A stretch of DNA of 64,000 nucleotides from Asterias amurensis (Eukaryota; Echinodermata; Asteroidea; Forcipulatida; Asteriidae), in contig NC_092667.1 in NCBI RefSeq assembly GCF_032118995.1, forward strand, positions 1,356,931 through 1,420,930. The letters are read 5' to 3'. Shown here piece by piece: positions 10,423-24,600 of this stretch (its first letter is position 1; each line of letters opens with the position of its first letter). The translations under genes were made by a program, and so were the position numbers. The notes under the pieces were generated by a model. The model worked only from the letters and a program-made list of their open reading frames with translations. It had not been told where the DNA came from and searched no databases.

Positions 10423-12678
10423 CTCAGATACGTTCACATCTACTGAAATAATCTACTGAATGTTGGACACACATTGAAGATTTTAAGGAAATGACTTTAA
10501 TTTGCGGCTTATTTTACGTCGCGTACGACATTTATGTTCAGCAGGTTTGTCACTTAAAACCACCTATCCCACGTACCGGCCTGGTACTCGGTATGTGTGT
10601 TATTACATGCTAGATGTGTTGTAGATACCAGTGAAAGTTTGCAAAAACACGTAGAACCGACCAGCGTGGCAAATTTTGAACGTCAGAGGGCGTTCACTCA
10701 TGTTTCTATCTTTTTTGTGTATCTTTTTACATGTTTTATTATGTGTGCCGCCGCGCCGCTGCTACACTTTTAGCAGCACCGCCCCCTCCTGCGGCCCGTC
10801 GGAGAGCCTTTACACCTAAATTGCCCTTGTCGCAGTGCTTTTCATTTCAATTCAATGAGATTTCTTTTCTTCTAAATCGATTAAAAAAAGGGAATCCTCA
10901 AAAAAATAAATCAGGAACATTTTTGAGGATGCCAATTTTGATTACACAGAAAAATTCTGCTGTGACAGAAATATCATTCAAAGAGTGGGACAACAAGTGG
11001 AGTAATTATTCCACAATTTCATTGGTTCCTCTTCCAAGTGCCTCATCCCTTACTCCCAGCTGTCGGCGGCTTTATTCATAAACTTGTGTTTTTCAAACTG
11101 GCAAAAAAAAAAAAAACGGAACAACCCCATCCCATCCTACAACACCCGACAAAAACAACAAAAAGACCTCGGCCTCCCATTCCCTTTTTCTGTATTATTG
11201 TGCAAAGTTGCAGCTGGTGTAGAAGTGAACGGAACTGTTTTTCTCTTCAAAAATTCTCCATCTACTTCCCCGCTCCCGGGCATCGCTCCATCAAATTCCA
11301 ATCAAAGTATCAAACATAATAGCATCCGTGTGATTGCAGTCAAGAAATTTCTCCTTTTAACGACCTAACCGGTTTAAATGCACCATATAATTAGACATTT
11401 TTGCAAAAGGGATTTGAAGGCAATATTTATTACCACTATAATTAGAAAGTGCAATGACCCCCACATTTCTCGGCATCAGCCCCGCCCACCCACTTGGCCA
11501 AAATAAAATCATCAACTACAAGTTGTAAAAAGATATGAATAACGACCAATCACTGAGCTCAAATTAAGTCACATGACAGTTGCTAACAGTTTGTTTTCAC
11601 CACCAGGGTGCTTGCGGCCGAAGGTCTGTCATCTCTCGTATTTTGCAGAAAAATAATGGAATGCAATTTTTGAATTATTTAAAAATGTAGTAGTTTTATG
11701 TATTGTGCATTCAAGCTCAAGGTAAGATGTGGCATTTTTTCTTTTAGATAGAGACACTATGAAATTGCATTCAAATTGTGCACGATTTTGCTCATTTTTC
11801 TGTCGGGCAATGATTTTGTATAGCAACTTACGCTCAGTACACTCACTTACACAAACAACACAGTAATACACAGAAAAGTTAATTTAATTAGACTGATTAA
11901 ATGAATGGATATGGCAGGTTTTGTGGGTAGTAGCAGCTGAGGAGTGATACATTGGAACTATACATTAATTATTGTTGTCGAAAAAATTGACTGAGCATTG
12001 TTCAGTTGCACTTGCAGGCTATTGGTTTTTTGGGTGTCAAAAAATCATCCAACCTGCCAACAAGTTAATAATTTTTTTGCTTCCAACATTCTGGCTTCAT
12101 TATGGAATACCATTGCCATTTAGAGGGCAAGTTCGGAGACATTCGTGACTAGAAAAAATGGTTAGATTTGTTTTTAATGTTATGTCAATTGTCAAAGCGT
12201 AATTAATGTTCAGTCATTTTTCTTTCAATTCCAAGTAACAAATACTGAGTGAAATAGAGGCATAAGAACTTTGGGAAAAAACAAACAAAAGGAAACTGGT
12301 CTCTTGAACACAGCTAATAAAAAGCAATGGACTATTTTTGACTTTGAGTTTGACAGTAAGTAAAAACTCACATTGATAAAAACAATTGATAGTCCTGCAG
12401 ACATGTATGCTTCGTTTTTGAAAGGGAAAGGGCACCAAGGCATTTTCTCCATATAGGGCACCCTATGAGGAAATTGTAAATTGGAGCATTTTAAGGGCAC
12501 AGAGCAATGACCAGGGGGCAATGAGGCAATAACCAGGGGGCAACGAGGCCTGGTCCTGCTTTATCACCATGAAAAAACTAATCATTTCTTAAAATTGCCT
12601 TTCCATCCACAGATAATAATGTGAGTGATACATCATTTGTAACCACCCTGTTGCTACTGGCAACTGGTATATCTTGAG
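10423..12678. other. Divergent intergenic region ARFGEF/AGBL5
   Basis: About 2.3 kb between the two divergent start codons. It must contain both promoters and the AGBL5 5' UTR, but I see no clear core motif. A GC-rich segment at 10745-10810 could mark a start region. A CAGGCCTG-type repeat occupies about 12415-12565. Confidence 0.4.
12415..12565 (-). repeat. CAGGCCTG-type interspersed repeat
   Basis: Reverse copy of a roughly 165-bp unit with GGGCACCAAGGC, ATAGGGCACCCTATGAGG and ACCAGGGGGCAA. Lies next to the AGBL5 5' UTR acceptor. Copies at 18256, 43310, 47338 and 52925. Confidence 0.6.
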
Positions 12679-15600
12679 ATGGAGTATCGAAGTGGAGGTC
12701 TTCTCTTCACTTCCAAGTTTGACTCCGGGAACTTGGCTCGAGTGGAGAGAGTCTACCATGATGAAGATGATGATCCTAGTGCGAAACGAGTCGGAGACAC
12801 GTGTGCTGTATCGGACTATGAGTTCAATGTGTGGACCAAACATGATTGTGGTGGGACGGAGTTTGAAAATGGCAATAGGTAGGTCTAGATTTCTTCGTCT
12901 TCTATTTAGAAATGTTTTTATCGGCAGATTGAACCTGGTTATACAAGGAATCAGATATATTTCAGTCTCTTATCCGAACTCAGACATTTTAAAGGGAAGG
13001 TACTAAGCTTGGGCGATATCACGATATTAGCGAATATCGTGATACTAATTTGGAAGTGATTTCGATTTCGGATCGATTTGGTTTTAATTGAAATATCTAT
13101 ATATCGCGATATATCGTGATATCGATGAAATATTGCAATATCGCAATGTATTTGCTAGCTGAGACATCTTGCACCGCATAGGTTTGGAGTAAAACCAGAA
13201 GAATAGGTCATTAGAACACCTTTCTTATGCTATGACTGTCTCTTCTACATGTACAACTTTCACTGGGAATTTGAAGACTGATGATGTCAAATTTAATTAA
13301 TCGCGATTATATCGAATATCGCGATATATTGTCGGCGATATATCGCGAATAAAATAAATTGATATCGCCCAAGCTTAGAAGGTACACGTTTGGTAATTAC
13401 TCGAAACAAATATTAACTTACAAACTGATTTGGTAACGAGCATTGGAGAGCTGTTGATAGTATAAAACATTGTGAGAAACGACTCCCTCTGAAGTAACGT
13501 AGTTTTTGAGAAAGAGGTAATTTCTCACTAAAATAATAAAAGACTTCTACCTAGAAGTCTTTTATTCCTATCTGAAAGCACACAAATTTGTCCAACAAGG
13601 GTGTTTTTTCTTTCATCATTTTCTCGCAACGAGTCCAAATTTTGAGCCCGATTGAGCCCAGGTTTGTTATTTTATGCATATGATGGGATACACCAAGTGA
13701 GAACACTGGTCTTTGACAATTTACCAAACGTGTACAGTGTCTTTAAAGTTAACATGCTATTCAAAAATTAAGCTATGTGAATATCATGGCCAGTGTGCTT
13801 TTCATTTCATTAGTCCATTAGCTTTTTCACAAGTCCATACTTTATATTAGGCCTATATGGTTGCTTTTGAACACTAAACTGCATGTAGCCAGCCGACCAC
13901 TTGGAGTGAATTTTGACTGGTCCGCTGTGTCATCTGGGCATTTGTCAGCAGACCACCAGTTGTTGGGGGAGAATTCTGTCAAATATAATTATAACGAAGT
14001 GTCGTAATCTTGAGATGACCTATTAATTGATTCCCATATATTCATTTTACCAGGTCGTGGTTCCATTTCGCCATCAAAGGCTGTCCAATGAACAAGCTGG
14101 TTAAAATCAACGTCATGAATATGAATAAGCAAGGGAAGCTATACAGCCAAGGTATGGCACCTGTAGTTCGTGTCATGCCACAGAAGCCGAAATGGGAGCG
14201 TATCAGAGAGAGACCAACATGGGAGGTAAGATGTAATACTGGCAAATTGTTTTTTGGGGGTTGAACAAAGAATTGACTACAGTGAGATTCGAACCAATGA
14301 CTTCCCTAGACGTCTCTGATTGTCTTTCAAATTTTAGGGATCGATTGAGAACCATGAAGAAAAAGCAAAATTGGTTAATTAACCTTTTGCTCAAGGTCTC
14401 TTAATTAGTGAGAAACCTTGTTAAATTAAGAAGCCCATATCTACTATTAAGTATAGCACCTTGAGAGCTGGTTGTTGTGTAATTTTGAAGCTTAACACAT
14501 GCCCCAAAAGTTTGTTTGCTTTACCCAACAGGAAAACAAGTTACCACAGATCATAAAGTTCAAAATGAGTTAAAACAAATATTTCAAAATCTATTTGATG
14601 CTCAGGCCAGATTTTGGTGTCCTTCACAAACCAATAGACTGATCCGGTACAATTTTGAGAATCTATAAATGTAAGCTTTTGTAATGATTGATTTTATATT
14701 TGATTCCTCTACAGACAGTTGATGGGCAGTTTATCTTGTCATTCAACTACCGCTTTGAGTATCGTTTCTCCTCTGTCTACTTTGCCTTCTGCTTCCCGTA
14801 CTCCTACACCGAATGCCAACAGAAAATGGATGAGTTGGACGCGCAGTTTGCACAGTGTCAACTTCTCAAACCATCAAGGTATGAACCACATAGTGGTGCA
14901 ATGGGGAAAATGAACTTAAGTTATCTGAGGTGGATTTCATAAAGAGTTAAGACGAGTCTTATCTCGAGTTAGGATGAGTTTCTCTTAGGACTAACCTTAA
15001 GTTTTGAATATCTCCTGGAACTAGTCACTAGTTAGGACCAGTCCTAACTCTTTGTGAAAATCGACCCCAGGTCTTGGCCTTGGTGCCTCTCCAAAAGTTC
15101 CTGTAGACCTTGAGAAAGTTCCCTTCTGCAAAATGAAAATGGTCTAACCCTTTCAAAGAGGCGAGGCATGTTCCACAAAGGCAAATTACAGGCAGCCATA
15201 ACATATTACAAGCGACCATACTATATTACAAGCGACCATACTATTTGACAAGCGACCATACTATTACAGGCGACCATGCTATATTACAAGCGACCATACT
15301 ATTTGACAAGCGACCATACTATTACAGGCGACCATGCTATATTACAAGCGACCATACTATTTGACAAGCGACCATACTATTACAGGCGACCATGCTATAT
15401 TACAAGCGACCATACTATTTGACAAGCGACCATACTATTACAGGCGACCATGCTATATTACAAGCGACCATACTATTTGACAAGCGACCATACTATTACA
15501 GGCGACCATGCTATATTACATGCGACCATACGGTACTACAAGCGATCATGCTATAATACAAGCAACCATACTATATTACAAGCTACCATACTATATTACA

Positions 15601-18600
15601 AGTGATCATGCTATATTACATGTGACCATACTATACAAGCGATCATGCTATAATACAGGCAACCATACTATATTACAAGCAACCATAATGCCATAGTATA
15701 TTACATGTGACCATACTATACTACAATGTACCAGCGACCAAACTACATTACAAGCGATCATACTATTACTACTGGCCATACTATAATACATGAGACCATA
15801 TTTAAGAAGGGAACAGTTTTTCCAGTTTCCTACATGTACGTTTCCTACAGGGTTACGAGGGTCACCCGGGTCAAGTGGTTAGGCTGCAGGACTTGCAATC
15901 ACAAGGTTGTGGGTTTGAGTCCCCCAGCTTACCGCTGATTTTGCAATGACTAGAATAAGTATTGTTGTCTAGTTACTGAATCACCATTTCTTGATTTGTG
16001 TAACTCATAATCATAGACGTTAAACCAATGTTTGTATGAGAGAGATCGGATGTTGCCAGCTTGGTGTTTATATCCCCTTGTGGGGAAGATCATCTAAACA
16101 ATGGGAAGATCATCTAAACAAACCAAATTATAAACTCCTGTATCTTCCTCCACAGCCCGGCAAACTCCATCTACTACCATCGAGAGCTTTTATGTTACTC
16201 AATTGACAGACTCCGTGTTGATCTAATGACTATTACCTCTTGTCATGGGATAACCAATGAACGAGAGCCCAGACTACCGAAGCTCTTCCCAGAGAATGAA
16301 GTACCAAGGGCTCATAAGTTTAAAGGCAAAAGGGTAAGACTTTGTTTGTTTTCCCATGGCTCTTAACTTATACTTATAATGTATTTAAAGGCACTGGACA
16401 CTTTTGGTATAAAGACCAGTATTCTCACTTGATGTATCCCAACATGCAGAAATTAACAAATCTGTGAAAATTTTGACTCAATTGGTCACCGTAGTGGCAC
16501 GAGAATGATGAAAGAAAAACGCCCTTGTTGCACAAATTTGTGCTTTCAGATGCATAATAAAATGCTTCAGGTCTGAAGTCTTTTATTATTTGAGTGAGAA
16601 ATTACCTCAGGAATGTGTGTTCTTATGGAGTGAAATTTTGCCCAAGGACAGTGTCATTTCAGGCTTGTAGTATCTCTGTGAATGCCAGCCAAAAATAGAG
16701 AGGGGCTGTGTTTCCAACATTGTGCATGATACAGTGTTTATGATTGGTAGTGCCAAATATTTTGTTATATCCTTGTGGTTTTTTTGTGTTAGAAATTTCA
16801 GGGAAAACACTTTAGGTCCTCTAGTTGACACATCTGGGTCCAGTTTAATAGATGTTTACCGATTGGGGTTGAGTTTCCTTTACAAACCCAGTATCGGCCA
16901 TGCCACTGTCTTACGATTTGTGCGCACGCTGTAATTTTGTGTAAGTAAAGCTCCGATGAAACTCAAGGGAGGTTTTGCATGCGAACGGATACGGTTAGTG
17001 CGATGGATACGTCAATGACGTCATACGCTACTCGCTATCCGCAATACATGTAGACGACACTAATATCCTGCTTGCTACACGTAAGTAGGTTTCGGATAGC
17101 TAAATGTATGCGTTTGCCTGCGAAACCTCCCTAATAGCTGAAATTTAGAGTATATTTTTTGGTTTATTTTAAGGTATTCTTCCTGACCAGTAGAGTTCAT
17201 CCTGGAGAAACACCAGCAAGCTTCGTCTTCAATGGCTTCCTAGAGTTCATCCTTCGCCCTAAGGACCCTCGTGCCATCCAGCTGAGGAAGCAGTATGTCT
17301 TCAAGCTCATCCCACTTCTCAACCCAGACGGGGTACAGAGGGGTCACTATAGGACGGACCAAAGAGGGGTGAACTTAAACCGGGTGTACCTCAACCCAGA
17401 CTCTGTTGCTCATCCAACGATATACGCTACTAAGAGTCTGATACTGCATCATCATGTCAGCTCAAGGGTTGTTCCTTGGAGCGGGGAGGCAAGTGCAAGC
17501 TCAAGGAAGACGGATATAAAGCATGTTGCGGCGAAAAAGGGGAAGGGGGATGGGGAGGGTAGTTCTTCTCCTGGGGCTGTCCCAGTGCAGCCTCCAGCTA
17601 ATGCTATTGTTGTGGTTCATGAAGGTTCTGGGAATCTAACACATAGTCAAACAGTTTCAAGACAGTCGGATGATGTAGACAATCAAAGACTACTTGAATT
17701 ATCAGATACAGATATTCAGAACTCTGATGTTAACATAAGTAAATCCGACTTCAATGCAGTTTCCATGCCCGGCGACCCTGCGGAGATATCATCCCAGGAT
17801 GCTAGTGAGCTGCGTTTACGCGCATCCTCCATTGCCAAAGAGAGTTCCGTTGATGGGGACTCGGGCGGGGAGGAAGACGAAGATAACATTCCTCATTCAT
17901 CGACTCCGTCTAACCCCAAGCCAAATTCCGATCCCAACCTTGCTCCTGGTGGGAGCATCTTAAACATTCCACCCAAAGACAGTGGTGTAGCCCTGTATGT
18001 CGACCTCCATGGCCATGCCTCCAAGCGCGGCTGCTTCATTTATGGAAACTACTTCGACGAGGAGGAGAGTCACATTGAAAATCTTCTCTTCCCGAAGCTG
18101 ATCTCAATGAACTCGGCTCACTTTGACTTTGACGGGTGTAACTTTACTGAGAAGAATATGTACACAAAGGATAAGAGGGATGGCATGTCGAAGGAAGGTA
18201 GCGGGCGTGTTGCTATCTTCAAGGCTACAGGGATTATACACAGGTATGTCAGAACGCAGGCCTGATACTTCACGAATCACCTCCGTTGCCCCTTGTCATT
18301 GCCTAGGTGCCCTTGAAATGTTACAGTAGAAATTTACAATTTCCTCATAGGGTGCCCTTTGCCAAAGAGAAAATGCCTTGGTGCCCTTGCCCTTTCAAAA
18401 ACAAAGCATACAGTCCTGAGAACGGGTAGGGTCACAGGTGTAGTGTGGTGTCCCACCTCGCTCTGAAAAACGTTTAATACATCTATCATGCATGAGTTTA
18501 CATCATCTATTTTCACGGCAAAAAGGTTTTTAAGTTTTAATTTGTTACGTTGACCGTGGAACTTTGAGCTGTCGAAAGGATTGTCATAGGTGAGCGTGTA

Positions 18601-21600
18601 GGGCACTGGCCTCAAGTTTTGATGTTCTGATGGGTTTGAGTTCCAGTCTTGACTCTTGTGTCCTCCAAGACACTTGTTGGCCCTGTGTTCATGGTATTGT
18701 GTGTTTCATATTGTGCCTCAGCACCTCGTAAACCTCCCTTTATGAGCTATTCAAAGGGTTTTGTTAAAGGCAGTGGACACTATTGGTAATTACTCAAAAT
18801 AATTATTTGCATAAAACCTTTCTTGGTGACGAGTAATGGGGAGAGGTTGATGGTATACAACATTGTGAGAAACGGCTCCCTCTGAAGTGCCATAGTTTTT
18901 GAGAAAGAAGTAATTTTCCACGAATTCGATTTTGAGACCTCAGATTTAGAACTTGAGGTCTCGAAATCAACCATCTAAATGCACACAACTTTGTGTGACA
19001 AGGGTGTTTTCTTCTTTCATTAGTATCTCGCAACTTCGACCGATTGAGCTCAAATTTTCACAGGTTTGTTATTTTATGCATATGTTGAGATACACCAACT
19101 GTGAAGGCTAGTCTTTGACAATTACCAATAGTGTCCACTGCCTTTAATCACGCATTAAAACAGGTACCTGTCATAGCTGTCATGGCACTTTGAATCTTAA
19201 GACAAAAGCACTTTAAATAAATGATATTGCCAGCTTTCCAGTATTAAAGTTGTCAGTTTTACAGATTAAGAATAATGAATGCTCTGAAAAATTTCCACAC
19301 CAATATCATGGCAAACTTTTATGTCCATTATCAATTAATGTGTTATTGTTTCCAAGCTAATTAACTTGATGCTCTCTGTTTGATTATTTCCAGCTACACT
19401 CTTGAGTGTAACTACAATTCTGGTCGTTTTGTCAACTCTCTTGCCCCTGCTACGATGGACGATGGCAGGGCAACCCCACCTCCTCTAGCAGGTTACCCAC
19501 CAAAATACAACCCTGGACATTTTGAAGAGGTAGGCCAGTGATCTGGGCCCAATTTCATAGAGCTGCTAAGCACAAAAATATGCTAAGCATGAAATCTCTC
19601 CCTTGATAAAACAGGATTACCAACCAAATTTTTACGTGATATTCAGGATGAGCAATCAACAGCTGAATACAAGTAACAAGCCATATGCAACAAACGGAAA
19701 TTTGGTTGGTAATCCTGTTTTTATCAAGGAAGACATTTCATGCTTAGCAAGATTTTGTGCTTAGCAGCTCTATGAAATTGGCTCCTGTTAAAGGCACCGA
19801 ACACCTTTAGTAACTGTTAAAGACCTGTACTCTCACTTGGTGTATCTCAATATCTGCATAAAATAACAAATCTGTAAAAATTTGGACTCGTTGGTCATCG
19901 AAGTTGCAAGAGAATAATGACAATAAAAACGCCCTTGTTGCACAAATTTGTGTGCTTTCAGATCCCTAAAAAAAGCTTCAAGTCTGAAGTCTTTTAATAT
20001 TTCAGTGGGAAATTAGCTCTTTAACAGTTTAAAGAAAACTATGTTACTTCAGAGGGAGCCAATTCTCACAATGTTTCATGCTATCAACAGCTCTCCATCG
20101 CTCCTTACCAAGTAAGTTTATATGGCAACAATTATTTTGAGTATTTACCAATAGTGTCCAGTGCCTTTAAGTATAAGACTGTTAAGTTTTTTATCTTCCA
20201 AGAATCTTTGCCAAGCGGATAAGAGCACCAGACTCAAGACATGGTTTTTCTGTCCAACAGAGTGTGGGTTCGAGTCCCGGTGGTGACACTTTTGTCCTTA
20301 AGCAAGACACTTAAAAGAAAAGCTGTTGGTCCCGTGTGTTGTGTAATGCACGTGAAAGAACCCAGTGCACTTATTGAAAAGAAAAAGGGGTTTACCGGGG
20401 TGTTCCTGGTTTGATTGGCTGCATATTGTGCCACAGCTCCTTATAATCCATTCTCGTCTATGTTAACACTGGTAAAGGAATTGGTCGCATCCTTCAAAAA
20501 TGTAGCTCCACAATACCTTGCAGGAAAACTCTGAGTTTTGAAGCAATTCGAGCGTCACTGAGTGACGGATATGAGCTCTATAAAAGAAGCCACAATTGTT
20601 AATTGTATCAAGATTGTTGTGAGTCTAAATTTTTCAACCTTAGCTGTCAAAACTAAAACAATATATCCCAACAAACCACAGTGAGAGGTTGTAATCTTGT
20701 TATTTCATATTTTTGTTTTAAATTTAATTTAAGGTTGGCAGAGCTGTTGCTGTAGCAGCGTTGGATATCACAAATACTAACCCATGGAGTAGATTAGCAT
20801 CTACAGAGTATAGTAATGTAATGGGTGTGCGTTCATGGGTTCAACGCTATCTGCGCAGTGTACGTGGGGCGCCCTCGCTCCCTAAGAAAATGGCTAGAGT
20901 TTCCTCAAAGACTTCAAGGTTTGTCAAATTGAAAATTCTTTCTCTTTGTTTTGTAAAATACTTTTGTGTTTTCAAATGAAGGACATTTTGTGGAGAGAAC
21001 TTTGATTTATTAGTTGGAATTATTTGAAAAGGCACCAAGGCAATACAAGGGGCCCAGAGGCAGGTCCTTCCGTTACATCTTTGAAGTTAATTTTCTCAAA
21101 ATTGTCTGAATTTATGCTATTGATACACTCTTGCTCTTTACAAAACATTGTATTTTACGATGTTTGGTGTGTGTATAACGGCCCGGTCCCACTGCAACGA
21201 TAACGAGAACGATAACGACGCAAAGAGAACGCATTCCATTGGTTGAATAGGCGTGTGCGTAGTCTGCGTGGAGCAATTCAACCAATATAGTGCGTTTTCT
21301 CTGCGTTGTGATCGTTATCGTTTTCGTAATCGCTGCAGTGTGACTCGGCCTTTACTCCTGATATGTTTAAGGGAGATGTGACAATGGTCTGTCTCTTAAT
21401 GGTTTTGCACTGAAGCAATGATAATTCACTCCCAAAAAGTTTATGTGATGATAGAGACATGTATTTTTAACACTAAGATTGATTTGGTTCACATTTATAC
21501 TGATCTGGGTTTTAACAACAACCTACAATTGATATCATTGAATGTAGAATTTAAGTTACTGTGTTCAGTAATTTCATCAGGTAAATTTTCTTTCGGGGGT

Positions 21601-24600
21601 CGACTTGCATTATTAATGGCTAGCTGTTTTATTCTGCCTATGTAGTATCGTTGCTTCTGCTACAGCAAATACATTCCATAAACCCCGCTTCTCGTGGAGT
21701 GACACGCCAAGCAGTCAAGCGCCCTCTAGTGTTCATACCAATCAGAGTAATTCGGCATCATCGGTAGCCACATCAGCAGTGAAGAAAGTCACAGTGCGGC
21801 ACCTTGGCCCAGTACGAGGTTAGTCAACTAGTACAAATTAATGATAAAGAACCCAGGGTAGCTCTGTATGTTTCAGTCCCACGTTTAAAAAAATACTTCT
21901 TATGGTTTTGTGGCTGAAATCCTTCAATATCCTCATTGTTTTGTGACTTAAGAGACTTAAATCCTTCAAAATCCTTTGAATGATTTTGTGGCTAAACTAG
22001 CTCAAGCCCTTCAATATCATCATCGATTTGTTGTTAACCGACTCAAATTCTTCAAAATCATTTAAATGGTTCTGTGGCTGAACAGACTCAAGTCCTTCAA
22101 AATCCTTGTCATGGTTTTGTGGCTGAACAGGTTGAAGTCCCTAAAAATCCTTCGAATGGTTTTGTGGCTAAACAGACTCAAATCCATCAAAATCTTTTGA
22201 GTGGTTTTGTGGCTGAACAGACTCGAATCTTTCAAAATCCTTTAAATGTTTTTGTAGCTGAACGGGCTCAAATCCTGAAAAATTCTTTAAATGTTTTTGT
22301 AGCTGAACGAGCTCAAATCCTTAACAAATCTTGAATATGTTTTTGTAGCTGAAAGGGCTCAAGTCCTTCAAAATCCTGTCGGAAGGTTTTGTTGCTAAAA
22401 CGACTCAAGTCTGTGATGGTAAAAAAAAATATGAACATATTTAATGAAAGAGATTGCAATTACTGTGACCTCTGATTGATACATTTGAAAATAAATCTTG
22501 ACTCTGCAGAAACCAAGACAACGCTAGAAAGGAAGAAGCACCTCCAGCATCAAATGCAGGGGTCCAAGTTGGCATCAGCCTCTGTGCCAGCCTTCGGGAG
22601 TACCTCCCTAAGGTCCTACCCAGCCACCAACCACAGCCGACAAACCAACCCAAACACAATCAATGCACCGCAGCAATCTAGTAGTCTACCAGTAGCCATT
22701 GGAATGTCCACCAGTCACAAGTCACATAAGACCAGTCCACAGTCTCTGAATACGGTGGCGCATCCCCACGAACACGGAGTGACGAACCCTGTGACGCATG
22801 GCGCACCCCCTCCCCCAATCAGGCATGGCTTCACATTAACTGATGGACGTACTGGTAAACATCACAAGCAACATGACAAGACCGCAGCGACGTCCAACGT
22901 TGTGCATGAGTTACTAAGCAATGTGATGATCAAAGCTTTGGAGGAGACCGTCATGAACCAAACTAGGGGTGTTTTGAAAGGTTCTTACGTGAGTATACTT
23001 TATTCCAGTATCCTGGATTTTGACTTTGCCAACCGGCGTCCTTGAATGGCATTTTGTGTCAGATACAGTGTTACAGGACGGTGGGTGATGCCGGGCAGGC
23101 TTGCCCCGGGGCCGATTTCACAAAGAGCTAAAATTGATCGCAACTGCAAATCAGTCGTAGTTGCCTAGTAAAGTGTGATGTCACAATACAAATCACTATG
23201 GTGATACTGAAAATTTGTCTTACGATGGATTTTATTGCTTTGTGAAATCGAGCCCAGAACAAACAAATTTCGCCCAGCACTCTGAGCAAAATACACTGTG
23301 CTGCCCAGCACAGATTTACCCCAGATTGCACTTCAGCAATGATGGCCCCATATCTAAACATTCATAATTATGCTGAACCGCTCGCCCCTGGTAAACTAAA
23401 CTGGAACTTAGAGCCTACCACTAAAATGAGTCTAGTTGCACCACTGGTCAGATACTGTGCGCTTTTAAAGTGCTGTTTATCATATGCCACCTAAAAACAT
23501 ACAATAAATTGTATTTGTTGTCATTGTAACGTGTATAACCATGGATTCCGCCTACTTCCTGTTTGCATGCTTGATGTCAAATCTCTTTGATCATAACCAA
23601 TGTTTATCACACTAAGTCAAGCATGATATTCTGTTAGCCCTGGCGGCCTTACACTTTTGTATTACTACAGTGACGTCTTGGATATCAGGGTCCATTTCTG
23701 GGGCGGAAAATTTTCAAAGCTTCATAATTCAAATTTCACCTGCAAGGAGCCATCAATTTCAACGGATTCACATTCCATGGCAGCATATATTTTTGTGCGG
23801 TTTGTTTTGGTCATCATATGTTCCTCAGAAATGCGTCATTTGCGTGAAACAATGCAGCTCCCAGCGTTAAGAAAGTCATGTTTTATTCTCACAGTTGTCT
23901 GCCATGCGTACGCAAGACGCACGACACGCATATCTTGAGTTGCATTTGCATGTTAACGCTGTGCAGTCAAGATACGGTCACCAAGAAGTGCATAAATGTA
24001 TTTATGTCTTGCGTATGCTCGTCGTTTAGTTTCTTAAAGGCAGTGGACACTATTGGTAATTACTCCAAATAATTGTTAGCATAATAACTAACTTGGTAAC
24101 AAGCAATGGAGAGCTGTTGTTAGTATAAAACATTGTGAGAAACGGCTCCCTCTGAAGTAACGTAGTTTTGAGAAAAGAAGTAATTTTCCACGAATTTGAT
24201 TTTGAGATCTCAGATTTAGATTTTGAGGTCAAGCATCTGAAATTAAGCATCTGAAAGCACACAACTTTGTGTGACAAGCTTTTTTTCCCTCATTATTATC
24301 TCTCGACTTCGACGACCATATTTGTGCATATGTTGAGATACACCATGTGAGAAGACTGGCATTGACAATTACCAATAGTGTCCACTGTCTTTAATATGCT
24401 TTCTGTAACTTGCATGTTTGTTTAGTCTATATTAACCCACTTTGCTGGATCTATGCATGCAGGTCCCTCTTTCTCCTTTGCCTGTCCCTTCCTCTCCCGC
24501 TGATGCTCCATCTTTGCCTGGCAAGCCTACATATGACCCATCTGATGGTGGTAAGATCAGCAGTGCCGCAATGCAAATACCCACACTGGTAAGCAGAACC

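Noticed and set aside
10731-11081. 116-codon open frame between ARFGEF and AGBL5
   Set aside because: Low-complexity Ala/Pro/Arg start from a GC-rich patch, no recognisable domain, overlapping frames nearby equally open.
15183-15800. CRISPR-like array
   Set aside because: No unique spacers; all monomers are variants of one sequence, in a eukaryotic intron.
21646-21680. Alternative acceptor CTGCTACAG for AGBL5 exon 8
   Set aside because: Using it gives a stop five codons later; the acceptor ending at 21645 keeps the frame and leads to the conserved HLGPVRE.
22074-22334. 86-codon repetitive open frame
   Set aside because: Product of the 45-bp tandem repeat in AGBL5 intron 8; splice sites on both sides exclude it from the mRNA.
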